A DNA stretch of 64,000 bases from Aquirufa antheringensis (GTDB lineage Bacteria; Bacteroidota; Bacteroidia; Cytophagales; Spirosomataceae), in the NCBI RefSeq assembly GCF_004307425.1, contig NZ_SEWZ01000001.1, positions 556,689-620,688 on the forward strand, given 5' to 3'. Both the position numbers and the translations under genes were made by a program. Each line of letters starts with the position of its first letter. Position 1 is the stretch's first letter. Below, one piece after another: positions 19,761 to 28,134 of the stretch. The notes beneath the pieces were generated by a model that saw nothing but the letters and a program-made list of their open reading frames with translations, ran no database searches and was not told the origin of the DNA.

Positions 19761-19768
19761 CAAAATTA
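19761..19768 (-). promoter_or_regulatory. Possible -7 box for the DUF1599 operon
   Basis: TAATTTTG on the minus strand, 40 bases before the DUF1599 start, in the 75-base divergent region with folP. No -33 element is evident. Confidence 0.42.
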
Positions 19769-19795
19769 TTTAAATTATCCTAAAATTCACTCGAT

Positions 19796-20665
19796 TTGGA
19801 CGCTCTTTTTTCCACAGGTCAAACAATCCGTTTAAATGGGCAATTGCTTGATTTTTCGCAGCCCCAAATCATGGGAATTTTAAACATTACGCCTGATTCA
19901 TTTTATGAGGGAAGCCGCGTTTCATCGGTTGATTTAGCCTTGAAACAGGCTTCTGATATGATCGCTGCCGGTGCCCTGATTTTGGATATTGGCGGGCATT
20001 CGACTCGACCCGGAGCAGCATCGGTGAGTCCACAGGAAGAAATAGATCGGGTTTGTCCCATAATTTCTGCGATTTCGTCGGCCTTTCCTACTGTCATTAT
20101 TTCTATCGACACCTACCGAGTGGCGGTTGCAAAGTCTGCTGTAGCGGCTGGCGCACATCTGTTTAATGATATCGGTGCAGGTCAAATGGACGAAGGTGTG
20201 TTCGATTACATCGTTGAAAATCAAGTTCCTTATATTCTGAGCCATAGCGTAGGACGATTCGACCAGGTACACGAAGTACCAAACTACCAAAACGTAGTAG
20301 CAGAGGTATTGCACAATTTATTGCCAAAAGTCCAAGAGTTGCGCTCACGCGGCTTCAAGGATTTGATTGTGGATCCCGGTTTTGGCTTTTCTAAATCAAT
20401 AGATCATAATTATCAATTATTAGCTCATTTACGCTCTTTTAAATTATTAGGGGCTCCCATCTTAGCAGGGTTGTCGCGCAAGACGATGATTTGGAAAGAA
20501 TTAGGTATTACGGCAGATGAGGCATTGAATGGATCCTCCGTTTTACACACCGTTGCTTTATTGCAAGGAGCCTCTATCTTGCGGGTCCATGACGTGAAGG
20601 AGGCCCAAGAAACCATACATTTAGTCCAAAAACTACAACAAAATGGCATATCCCATTTATTATAA
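19796..20665 (+). CDS. folP: Dihydropteroate synthase
   Basis: Condenses p-aminobenzoate with the pterin pyrophosphate to give dihydropteroate in folate synthesis. Motifs: MGILNITPDSF, GGHSTRPGA, SIDTYR, LFNDIGAG, DPGFGFSKS and GLSRK. The frame has no ATG before the one in MGILN, which would delete the first conserved strand, so a TTG at 19796 is taken as start (289 residues). A somewhat later start is possible. It overlaps the class IV aminotransferase gene by 23 bases. Confidence 0.92.
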   Translation: MDALFSTGQTIRLNGQLLDFSQPQIMGILNITPDSFYEGSRVSSVDLALKQASDMIAAGALILDIGGHSTRPGAASVSPQEEIDRVCPIISAISSAFPTVIISIDTYRVAVAKSAVAAGAHLFNDIGAGQMDEGVFDYIVENQVPYILSHSVGRFDQVHEVPNYQNVVAEVLHNLLPKVQELRSRGFKDLIVDPGFGFSKSIDHNYQLLAHLRSFKLLGAPILAGLSRKTMIWKELGITADEALNGSSVLHTVALLQGASILRVHDVKEAQETIHLVQKLQQNGISHLL

Positions 20666-21458
20666 AGGCCAATGGCAAGATCCTGGAAAAGTGACTGTGT
20701 CCGTTAAGGATGTCGGTTTTTTACGCGGTTTTGGCATTTTCGATTTCTTCCGAATCATGGATGGAAAGCCCATTTTTATGTCGGATCATTTGGATCGTTT
20801 TTTGAGTTCGGCTTCGAAAATGGGTTTGTCGCATAGCTATTCTAAAGAGTCGCTGGCTGCGTTAATTCATGAGATTGCGTCGCTTTCCGTCGATCCTTGC
20901 CTAGGAGTTAAGTTGGTTTTAACAGCTGGTTTCAGTTTGAATGGATTCGATCCGATAGGGGAGTCTGAATTGTATATTTTTCCGAGTGTCTTCGCATTTG
21001 CCGAGCCTACCGCTGGAATGCGTTTAATGAGTCGCGCATACAAGCGCGAAATGGCGGATATTAAATCGTTGAATTATGCTTTCGCCTTACGGGAAATGCC
21101 TGCGGTTCGAGCTGCAGGTGGCGATGATTTGATTTATTATACACCTGAGTTCGGCGTTTCAGAGTCCTCACGCTCTAATTTGTTTTATGTCAAAGACGGG
21201 GTTATTCACACACCCGAAGACCATATTTTAGAAGGAATCACCCGTAAAAAGGTGATGGCTTTAGCTTCCACTGAGTTCAAAGTTCGTGTAGGCACCTGCA
21301 CATTAGCCGATTTTATGAATGCGGACGAAGTATTTACTACGGGTAGCACGAAGCGTGTCTTGCCTATTTTCTCCATTGATGGGAAACAGATAGGAGATGG
21401 GAAGAGGGGGAAAGTGACGGAGAGGCTGTATGGGATGTTGTTAGGCTTAGAAGCCTAA
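20643..21458 (+). CDS. pabC: Class IV aminotransferase-fold enzyme, probable aminodeoxychorismate lyase
   Basis: 271 residues of the PLP fold-type IV family shared by branched-chain and D-amino acid aminotransferases and PabC. Landmarks are GFLRGFGIFDFFR, HLDRF, the PLP Lys in IKSLNYAF (about residue 138), ESSRSNLFYV and TTGSTKRVLPI. Family members are hard to separate by eye. The 23-base overlap with folP argues for the lyase that releases p-aminobenzoate, the substrate of FolP. An amino acid aminotransferase remains possible. Confidence 0.72.
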   Translation: MAYPIYYKGQWQDPGKVTVSVKDVGFLRGFGIFDFFRIMDGKPIFMSDHLDRFLSSASKMGLSHSYSKESLAALIHEIASLSVDPCLGVKLVLTAGFSLNGFDPIGESELYIFPSVFAFAEPTAGMRLMSRAYKREMADIKSLNYAFALREMPAVRAAGGDDLIYYTPEFGVSESSRSNLFYVKDGVIHTPEDHILEGITRKKVMALASTEFKVRVGTCTLADFMNADEVFTTGSTKRVLPIFSIDGKQIGDGKRGKVTERLYGMLLGLEA

Positions 21459-21549
21459 TAAAGCATAAAGATTAGAGCAAAAAGCATAAAGTTGGAATCC
21501 TCTACGAGGATGAATTTGAGAAATGAGAGTATAGAGTAAAGAGTAAAGA
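21459..21549. repeat. Heptad-period array R1 (left, purine-rich arm)
   Basis: Starting at the base after the pabC stop, thirteen consecutive 7-base units keep one phase: TAAAGCA, TAAAGAT, TAGAGCA and so on, ending GTATAGA, GTAAAGA, GTAAAGA. A tight hairpin ATCCTC-TAC-GAGGAT (21497-21511) sits in the middle. It is mirrored by R2 at 26805-26853. Confidence 0.75.
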
Positions 21550-21568
21550 TGTGTTTTAAATTAATTTC

Positions 21569-22735
21569 ATGATAGAATCGATTATAGTAGCTAGTATTTT
21601 CTTTGCACTGGTGACAGTCTATTTGCTAATATTTCGTAAATATTCACACCAAATATATTCAGATGCCCTGTTGGCTTTGTTTCTAATCACATATGCCTTA
21701 AATATTGGAGCTTATCTGGTAGTTGTTTTTAAATGGTTGACAGAAGTGCCTTTTTTATATAAAGCAGCTGCACCAATAAGTTATTTTGCTCCACCATTGG
21801 CTTATTTATATGTTCGTTCTGTTTTAAAAAATGAGATTAAATTTCAAAGAAAAGACTTATGGCATTTTTTGCCTGTTATACTTGTAGCCATTAATTATTT
21901 ACCCGTTTATTTTATGCCATTTGATGAAAAAGCAGCTTTGGTCGCAAGGGTGGTTGAAGACCCATTTGGAGTGCTTTATGAGAAAGATGGCTTTTTGCCC
22001 CCTTATTTCCAGTTTGCTAAGCCATTACAATGTGTTGTATATTTTATTTTTCAGTTGCAATTATTAAATCGGTTTAAGCAAAATAAGTTAATCACATCAT
22101 TTAATAAGCAAACTAAATTGGTAGTTCAGTGGATTAAAGTGTTCAATGTTTTAATCTCGACCACAGTATTTTCGTTTTTATTGTTAGTGGCCGTTCTTTT
22201 TGTTGGAATGAGCCCAAAAGAGGCAAATCAAGATTTTGCTCGATTCTCAATGCTTCTATTGTCACTAAGTATATTGTATTTGAGTAGTTATTTGATCTTA
22301 AATCCACAGCTGTTATTTGGTTTGCCTTACGTTAAAAATAGTCCGATAAGAAGTGTAACTGATGAGGTTGAAAATGCGAATGTTAAGGAAAATTTTGACA
22401 AAGAAGCAAAAGTAATTTCGGATTATTTTGACAGAGAAAAACCTTATTTAACGTCGCAGCTTACTATACGCGATGTGTCCGTTGCGATTGATAAACCACT
22501 CCACGAACTTTCTTTTATTTTGAATCGCTATTTTGAACTACGATTTACAGAGTATGTAAATGGTTATCGCATTAAATACGTAGTTGAAAAAATCAAAGAG
22601 GGCTATCTAAATCAATATACGCAAGAAGCTTTGGCACTTGAAGCTGGTTTTAAAACCAAGCATGGATTTTATGACGCCTTTCGGAAAGTTCATTCCTGTA
22701 CACCAGCTGAATTTGCTGCAAAGTACAGTATTTAG
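21569..22735 (+). CDS. AraC-family regulator with seven-helix membrane domain
   Basis: 388 residues. The first ~250 form about seven hydrophobic helices, and about residues 295-388 are an AraC-type double helix-turn-helix ending AGFKTKHGFYDAFRKV and TPAEF. Such membrane-bound AraC regulators are common in Bacteroidota and are thought to sense an envelope or external signal and act on nearby genes. The gene is AT-richer (a sampled 60-base line is 32% GC) than the flanking housekeeping genes and opens an island with two secreted proteins downstream, its likely targets. Confidence 0.85.
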   Translation: MIESIIVASIFFALVTVYLLIFRKYSHQIYSDALLALFLITYALNIGAYLVVVFKWLTEVPFLYKAAAPISYFAPPLAYLYVRSVLKNEIKFQRKDLWHFLPVILVAINYLPVYFMPFDEKAALVARVVEDPFGVLYEKDGFLPPYFQFAKPLQCVVYFIFQLQLLNRFKQNKLITSFNKQTKLVVQWIKVFNVLISTTVFSFLLLVAVLFVGMSPKEANQDFARFSMLLLSLSILYLSSYLILNPQLLFGLPYVKNSPIRSVTDEVENANVKENFDKEAKVISDYFDREKPYLTSQLTIRDVSVAIDKPLHELSFILNRYFELRFTEYVNGYRIKYVVEKIKEGYLNQYTQEALALEAGFKTKHGFYDAFRKVHSCTPAEFAAKYSI

Positions 22736-22855
22736 TCGCCATTTTATAAGTCCCGACTAAGCAATCTCTAATATATTCCTCTTTTGCTAGCTTTCATTTT
22801 ACATTTAGTTGCCGCTTAACTATTATTCATAGTTAGTGGACTTGACTGATTTTTA

Positions 22856-23362
22856 ATGAAAGTACTTTTCCTAAGCTGTTGTTTTCTTTTGATTCATTTG
22901 GCTGCGTTCTGTCAGTCAATTTCGCCTTATACGCTTAATTCTGGTGGGGGCTTTTCAACTGGTTTAGAATGGAGTTTAGGGGAGTCTGTTTCTATTGCGA
23001 GTTTTGTCAGTACTAGCCTTACCTTAAACACAGGGGTTTTACAACCTCAGGCAAATTTAGTGACGGCTATTTCAGAATTTCCAACAAATCAATTTTCGAG
23101 TCAAATTCAAATAGGTCCTAACCCCGTTGTTTCCACTGTGTATCTTGATTTAGCTTTACCTGAAGCTGGAGAACTATCCTATGCCTTGGTTAATCTCTTG
23201 GGTGTAGAACTTTATCGGCATGAGGCAGGGCTGGTTTTTGGCAATTACTCAACAGAGCTCGTGGTGGATAAATATGCTTCTGGAGCCTATTTTATCCGCT
23301 TTTTATTTAGGCCAATAGTGGGCGAAACTCGAACGGCAATATTCAAAATTATTAAACTATAA
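22856..23362 (+). CDS. Small secreted protein with T9SS type A sorting domain
   Basis: 168 residues: a signal peptide ending AFCQ, a short mature region (YTLNSGGGFSTGLEWSLGE), then a type A T9SS C-terminal domain from about residue 85 (IGPNPVVSTVYLDL, ALVNLLGVELYR, ASGAYFIRF, KIIKL). The domain order fits the small Bacteroidota proteins often encoded just before large surface proteins. It lies 120 bases after the AraC-type gene and 15 bases before the 1050-residue gene, probably in one transcript with the latter. Confidence 0.8.
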   Translation: MKVLFLSCCFLLIHLAAFCQSISPYTLNSGGGFSTGLEWSLGESVSIASFVSTSLTLNTGVLQPQANLVTAISEFPTNQFSSQIQIGPNPVVSTVYLDLALPEAGELSYALVNLLGVELYRHEAGLVFGNYSTELVVDKYASGAYFIRFLFRPIVGETRTAIFKIIKL

Positions 23363-23377
23363 GCATTTAAACTGAAG

Positions 23378-26300
23378 ATGAAATCCAAAGTAATACTCTC
23401 CTTTTTTCTACTATTTGTAAGTCTAAGTTCATTTGCTCAAATGGGACTTAATTTTCAAGGTGTTGCGCGTAATTCAAGCAATGCAATACTAGCAAACCAA
23501 CAGGTAAATTTAAGACTCAGCATATTGCAAGGAAGTACAACGGGTTCAGCTGAGTATACTGAAACTCGAAAGGTGACAACGAATGCCCAGGGATTATTTA
23601 ACGTTGTAATTGGAGATGCAAATGCGAGTACATCAACAGGCGATTTTTCTGCTATCAGCTGGAAGAATAATCCTAAATTTTTAAAGATTGAAATGGATCC
23701 CGCAGGAGGAACTAGTTTTACCTTATTGGGGGCTACACAATTTCAGTATGTTGCGTATGCCCACTTTGCAAATAGCGTAGATGCCACTAATATATCGGGT
23801 ATTGTTCCCCTAGAAAAAGGAGGGACGGGTGTTTCAAGTTTAAATGCTTTGAAAACGTCGCTAGCAATTGAAAATAGCCTATCAACTAAAGTAGATAAGA
23901 TCACGGGTAAAGGTTTATCCAGCAATGATTATACAACGGCAGAAAAGACAAAATTGGAGGGGATTACTGGGACAAATACAGGGGATCAAGATTTGAGTGG
24001 TTATGCAACTACAACAGCTTTGGCATTAAAAGTGAATAAAACGAAAGTAGACAGCAGTTTAGTTCTGAAAGCAACTATTTTCAAAGTAGATAGTGGTCTA
24101 GCCTTGAAGGTTGATAAGATCACGGGCAAAGGTTTATCCAGCAATGATTATACATCGGCAGAAAAGACAAAATTGGAGGGGATTACTGGGTCAAATACAG
24201 GGGATCAAGATTTAAGCGGCTTAGCCACAAATACGGCATTAGGTTTAAAGTCCAACGCTGCAGATGTTATAGCGGGTTTAGCATTGAAGGAAAATGTTTC
24301 TAATAAATCGATAGCAACTGATTTAGGAGGGCTATCTCCTAGTGACGAATTATATCCATCCCAAAAGGCGGTAAAGGCATATATTACTGCAAATAGTTCG
24401 TCAGGAGTAATTGCTGATGGAGGAATAAGCACGATAAAATTAGCAGATCTTGCAGTGACGGATGCAAAATTAGCTACTGGCATTAGTAAAGCAAAAGTGG
24501 GTTTAGGTAACGTAGACAATACAAGTGATGCACTCAAACCTATAAGTACGGCTACACTATCGGCATTGGATTTAAAAGCAAATCTGACTGATCTAGAGCA
24601 TTCGGGTGATGTGACAGGTACGTATTCATTAACTATCGCAGCTAATGCGGTAACTACAAACAAGATTGCTGACGCAAATATCACATTCGGGAAAATACAA
24701 AATCTTAGTTCAAGTAATAAAGTACTTGGTAGAGTATCAGTAGGCTCGGGTATGGTGGAAGAGATTTCTACAACCGGAACAGGAAATGTAGTTAGAGCTA
24801 CTTCCCCAACATTAGTTACACCAAATATAGGAGATGCAATCGCTTCTAGGATTTCTGTAGGTACTCCAGTGGCAAGTAATTATTCGGCACTTGAAATTAA
24901 TTCCACAACTAAAGGATTTCTTCCACCTAGAATGACCAAAGCAGAAAGAAGTGTTTTGGATGGAACGAACGTAGTTCCAACTAGAACGGAAAAAATTCCT
25001 CAAGGAACTACAATTTATTGTACCAATTGTGGAAATGGTGAATTGCAAGTTTATGACGGTTTAAGTTGGAAAAATAGTTCTGGATCAGCTCTTGCAAATT
25101 TAGAAGTGGGGGATTTTGCCTTCGGTGGCGTTGTTGGTTATATTTTAGAACCTGGAGACATTGGGTATGTGGATGGTGTCACTAAAGGGGTTATAATCGA
25201 TTGGAGAACGTTAAACGATATGAATTATATTTATGATAATATCAATGGTTACAATGGCATTAATCCTGCAATTGAACCATTTTATTATCTTAATTTCAAT
25301 CCTCTTCAAAATCAAAATTACTACAATCCTCAAACAAGTGTGGCCCTAGGTTCCGGAATGGAGAATACAAATAAAATTATTGCTAAAGCTGGAAACAATG
25401 GAGGGGCCGCATTATTCGCCTATAATTATTCATATGGAGGCTATGCAGATTGGTATTTGCCAAGTAGAGATGAATTGCTTAAAATCAGGACTAATGAACA
25501 TATTTTGATAAATAAATTAGAAAATGTCATGTTGGGCACCTATCAAGGTTCAACTGAATTTATAAGTAGTTCTGAAAATTTTTATGGTCCTACTGTTGTT
25601 GATTTTTTGGGTCCACAAGGCCCAGGCCCTGTTAATTATAATAACAATAATACTAGAAATTATGATTACACCCATTTAAATCCTAGCATGATGATAATTA
25701 GATCATTTGCTTTTAATAAATCAGGAGATTTGAATATAGAAACTTCGGAATCAATCAAATCTAAATTAGGTATTATTACTCTTTCCGGTACTAATACAGG
25801 AGATCAAATAAATATCAGTGGAAACGCTGGAACAGCCACTTTGTCTGGGAATATAACTGCTACAAATAATAGTACATTAACTTCTTTATCTAATTTAACA
25901 AGTGTTGGAACAATCACTAGTGGCGTATGGAGTGGAACTGCGGTAGCTGTTGCGAAAGGAGGAACGGGATTAATAAGTGCTGGCACTAATGGTCAAGTAT
26001 TAACATCAACTGGAAGTGGAACTTTAACATGGACAACAACATCTGATGTCAGCACACATACAATAGGAGAGTCATATGGTGGTGGTATAGTATTTTATGT
26101 ATATGACAATGGTAAACACGGTTTAATTGCTGCAACATCAGATCAAAGTACCGGAATCAGGTGGTATGGTGGTTCAAATACAAATACAAGAGCAAGGGCA
26201 GATGGGGTTGGTGCTGGTTTAAAAAATACTGCACTAATTATTGCAAATCAAGGAGCTGTAGATGGTAATGCATTTGCTGCAACGGTTTGTAATGAGTATT

Positions 26301-26530
26301 CAGTAACTGTTGATGGAGTAACTTATGGTGATTGGTACTTACCTTCAAAATATGAACTCAATTTACTTTATTTACAAAAATCAGAGGTTGGAGGTTTTGA
26401 GTATTCCGGCTATTGGAGTTCTACGGAGTTCGACGACTTCAAAGCGTGGCCCCAGCATTTCTACAATGGCATTCAGGGCTACTACAGTAAGGGCTACACA
26501 TACTATGTTCGCGCCATTAGGGCTTTTTAA
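23378..26530 (+). CDS. Mosaic tail-fibre-like surface protein with two DUF1566-type domains
   Basis: 1050 residues. A signal peptide ends SSFAQ. An N-terminal beta-rich module (GLNFQGVARN..., residues 22-130) is common at the start of Bacteroidota surface proteins. Repeat segments resemble phage tail fibres (KITGKGLSSNDYT, KLEGIT, TNTGDQ, KGGTG). One divergent DUF1566-like domain spans about 575-800 (DWYLPSRDEL, ISSSENF), and a second ends the protein (DWYLPSKYEL, YWSSTE, YVRAIRAF). DUF1566 is related to C-type-lectin-fold ligand binders. The middle is AT-rich and Asn/Tyr-rich; the last ~125 bases are much GC-richer. A surface receptor or adhesin role is inference. Confidence 0.8.
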   Translation: MKSKVILSFFLLFVSLSSFAQMGLNFQGVARNSSNAILANQQVNLRLSILQGSTTGSAEYTETRKVTTNAQGLFNVVIGDANASTSTGDFSAISWKNNPKFLKIEMDPAGGTSFTLLGATQFQYVAYAHFANSVDATNISGIVPLEKGGTGVSSLNALKTSLAIENSLSTKVDKITGKGLSSNDYTTAEKTKLEGITGTNTGDQDLSGYATTTALALKVNKTKVDSSLVLKATIFKVDSGLALKVDKITGKGLSSNDYTSAEKTKLEGITGSNTGDQDLSGLATNTALGLKSNAADVIAGLALKENVSNKSIATDLGGLSPSDELYPSQKAVKAYITANSSSGVIADGGISTIKLADLAVTDAKLATGISKAKVGLGNVDNTSDALKPISTATLSALDLKANLTDLEHSGDVTGTYSLTIAANAVTTNKIADANITFGKIQNLSSSNKVLGRVSVGSGMVEEISTTGTGNVVRATSPTLVTPNIGDAIASRISVGTPVASNYSALEINSTTKGFLPPRMTKAERSVLDGTNVVPTRTEKIPQGTTIYCTNCGNGELQVYDGLSWKNSSGSALANLEVGDFAFGGVVGYILEPGDIGYVDGVTKGVIIDWRTLNDMNYIYDNINGYNGINPAIEPFYYLNFNPLQNQNYYNPQTSVALGSGMENTNKIIAKAGNNGGAALFAYNYSYGGYADWYLPSRDELLKIRTNEHILINKLENVMLGTYQGSTEFISSSENFYGPTVVDFLGPQGPGPVNYNNNNTRNYDYTHLNPSMMIIRSFAFNKSGDLNIETSESIKSKLGIITLSGTNTGDQINISGNAGTATLSGNITATNNSTLTSLSNLTSVGTITSGVWSGTAVAVAKGGTGLISAGTNGQVLTSTGSGTLTWTTTSDVSTHTIGESYGGGIVFYVYDNGKHGLIAATSDQSTGIRWYGGSNTNTRARADGVGAGLKNTALIIANQGAVDGNAFAATVCNEYSVTVDGVTYGDWYLPSKYELNLLYLQKSEVGGFEYSGYWSSTEFDDFKAWPQHFYNGIQGYYSKGYTYYVRAIRAF
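23894..24218 (+). repeat. Two ~106-bp near-identical direct repeats, 219 bp apart
   Basis: Copies at about 23894-23999 and 24113-24218 differ at only a handful of bases. They encode KITGKGLSSNDYT and the following EKTKLEGIT...NTGDQ block. The offset is 73 codons, so recombination between them would keep the frame. A third, shorter NTGDQ copy occurs near 25790. Confidence 0.85.
26401..26527 (+). other. Candidate variable repeat (VR) at the 3' end of the DUF1566 gene
   Basis: GC rises from 38/120 bases just upstream (26281-26400) to 59/120 here (26401-26520). Of the 26 codons at 26429-26506, 14 end in C (TTC, GAC, CCC, TAC, GGC), the pattern left when adenines of AAC codons in a template repeat are randomised. 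The segment ends at the protein C-terminus, where variable repeats of diversity-generating retroelements in DUF1566/C-lectin proteins lie. No template repeat or reverse transcriptase is in this window. Confidence 0.45.
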
Positions 26531-26804
26531 CAATTTACTTGACCCTAGTACTTGGGACAAAAATAATGAATACCTAACATTTAAGCTTATTCTCAATTTA
26601 GCATTGATTTCAGTTGTAAAAAAAATACATATTTCTGAACTTTCTCAAATTAACAACAATCTAAAAAGTATTAAAATGAATGAAAGTTAGCATCGAGTTT
26701 TTCTTGTCAAAAATTCTCAATTGTATACGAATCAAATAACGATAAGTAAAATTGAAAAATAATGGTAGATATAGAATTTGAAATTTAATTCAAAGATGAA
26801 AGAA
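26531..26804. other. AT-rich intergenic stretch with no gene seen
   Basis: About 275 bases between the DUF1566 gene and array R2. It contains no credible reading frame or RNA gene. An imperfect palindrome around CCCTAGTACTTGGG (about 26542-26555) is the only local structure noticed. I found no second copy of the preceding VR-like sequence in it. Confidence 0.6.
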
Positions 26805-26853
26805 CAACTTTGAACTTTGCTCTTTGAACTTTGAGTAGAGCTTCGCTCTACTT
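26805..26853. repeat. Heptad-period array R2 (right, pyrimidine-rich arm)
   Basis: In-phase 7-base units CAACTTT, GAACTTT, GCTCTTT, GAACTTT, then a perfect 8-bp hairpin AGTAGAGC-TTC-GCTCTACT (26834-26852) that contains the mogA-like stop codon. On the minus strand the units read AAAGTTC/AAAGAGC, the same type as the other arrays. It mirrors R1. Confidence 0.75.
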
Positions 26854-27363
26854 AGGCCTAAAAGCCTTCATATTCTCCTCCCTACACATTAAAAATGGTC
26901 CACCAATTAGATCGATGCAATAAGGGATGGCTGGGAAAACTGCCTCCAAGCATTGTCTGATGGCTTTCGGTTTTCCTGGTAAATTTAGAATTAACGTTTG
27001 ATTTCGAATGCCGGCTGTTTGGCGACTTAGGATAGCGGTAGGAACATATTGCAAGCTCACAGAGCGCATTAACTCGCCAAAACCCGGCATCATCTTTTGG
27101 CAAACTGCCTCTGTTGCTTCTGGGGTGACATCGCGCAGGGCTGGACCTGTTCCTCCAGTGGTGACAAGCAGGCAAACCTCTTCTGACATATCGATCATCT
27201 TCGCCTCGAGCTGGTCTTGTTCGTCGGGAACGACGGCGTACACCACCTCGAAATCGGATTCGAGGTATTCTTTTAATAATTCGACTACAGCCTTGCCAGG
27301 AATATCTTCGTAGATACCCGCGCTAGCCCGGTCAGACACATTAATGACGCCTATTTTGATCAT
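26848..27363 (-). CDS. MogA/MoaB-family molybdopterin-type protein
   Basis: 171 residues of the MogA/MoaB fold. The N-terminus IGVINVSDRASAGIYEDIPG, then VTTGGTGPALRDVTPEA and LPGKPKAIRQCLEAVFPAIP are typical of MogA (molybdopterin adenylyltransferase). It would adenylate molybdopterin for molybdenum cofactor. No other moa/moe gene is in the window. Its start overlaps the tcdA stop by 23 bases. Its stop lies in the hairpin of the heptad array. Confidence 0.85.
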   Translation of the reverse strand: MIKIGVINVSDRASAGIYEDIPGKAVVELLKEYLESDFEVVYAVVPDEQDQLEAKMIDMSEEVCLLVTTGGTGPALRDVTPEATEAVCQKMMPGFGELMRSVSLQYVPTAILSRQTAGIRNQTLILNLPGKPKAIRQCLEAVFPAIPYCIDLIGGPFLMCREENMKAFRPK

Positions 27364-28132
27364 TCTTTTTGGGTAATTTAAGTTTCTTCTCCATCGGGAT
27401 GGGTTCGTCTAATAGATCGCGAATGACGATGGATGCGACTACGCCTCCGAAGGCGGCTGGTAAATAAGAAATCGTTCCATAAGCAGACTTCTTAAAATTG
27501 CTTCCGTCAGTCAGAATAAGTGATTCGTCTTTGACTTTTTCCAAAGAGAACACCGCTTTAATCCCTTTGCCTACTCCCATCTTGCGAATACGTTTGCGCA
27601 CTAAAGAGGCTAAATAGCATTCGCGGGTATTCAGGAGATCAGCTGTTCTAATTTGGGTGGGATCCATTTTGCCTCCTGCGCCCATCGAGCTTGCGATTTT
27701 AAATCCCAAGTCATAAGCTGTTTTTAGCAAGGTGACTTTAGGGGTTACGGAATCGATACAGTCCATGACGTAATCGAATTTCGTCGTTTCTAACAAGTTC
27801 TTCGCCTCTTCAGGACTTAAGAATTGTTCGATTGCCGTTAATTCAAGAGCTGGGTTGATGGCTAGTAGGCGTTCGGCCATGATTTGGGCTTTAGAAACCC
27901 CATGGTTTGTCGCTAAAGCGGGTAATTGTCGGTTACGGTTCGTAGGATCGACTACGTCTCCATCCACGATGGTCATTCGGCCTACACCAGAACGCGCGAT
28001 GAATTCAGCGGCAAAGGAGCCTACGCCCCCTAATCCGACAACTAAAACGTGTGATTTTTGTAATTTATCGATCCCATCCGGTCCGATCAAGAGTTCAGAG
28101 CGGCTAAGCCAGCTTAGATCATTGTTTGGCAT
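27341..28132 (-). CDS. tcdA: tRNA threonylcarbamoyladenosine dehydratase (ThiF-like)
   Basis: E1-like ATP-dependent enzyme that cyclises t6A37 of tRNAs to ct6A. The adenylation motif VVGLGGVGSFAAEFIARSG (about residues 32-50) and DGDVVDPTNRNRQ are diagnostic of the TcdA/CsdL branch. KAQIMAERLLAINP and DCIDSVTPK follow. The 263 residues are of normal length. The window also encodes TsaE, which acts in the preceding t6A step, though the genes are 8 kb apart. Confidence 0.92.
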   Translation of the reverse strand: MPNNDLSWLSRSELLIGPDGIDKLQKSHVLVVGLGGVGSFAAEFIARSGVGRMTIVDGDVVDPTNRNRQLPALATNHGVSKAQIMAERLLAINPALELTAIEQFLSPEEAKNLLETTKFDYVMDCIDSVTPKVTLLKTAYDLGFKIASSMGAGGKMDPTQIRTADLLNTRECYLASLVRKRIRKMGVGKGIKAVFSLEKVKDESLILTDGSNFKKSAYGTISYLPAAFGGVVASIVIRDLLDEPIPMEKKLKLPKKNDQNRRH

Positions 28133-28134
28133 AA

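Noticed and set aside
19934..20314. 126-residue antisense frame in folP
   Set aside because: Cys/His/Arg-rich shadow translation of folP; no family features.
26542..26555. Palindrome near CCCTAGTACTTGGG as a DGR hairpin or terminator
   Set aside because: Imperfect, with no loop and no T tract; it does not match the stem-loop form expected after a DGR variable repeat.
26325..26690. 121-residue frame overlapping the 3' end of the DUF1566 gene
   Set aside because: Most of it is an out-of-frame reading of the DUF1566 gene; no family similarity, no promoter, and a composition explained by the overlap.
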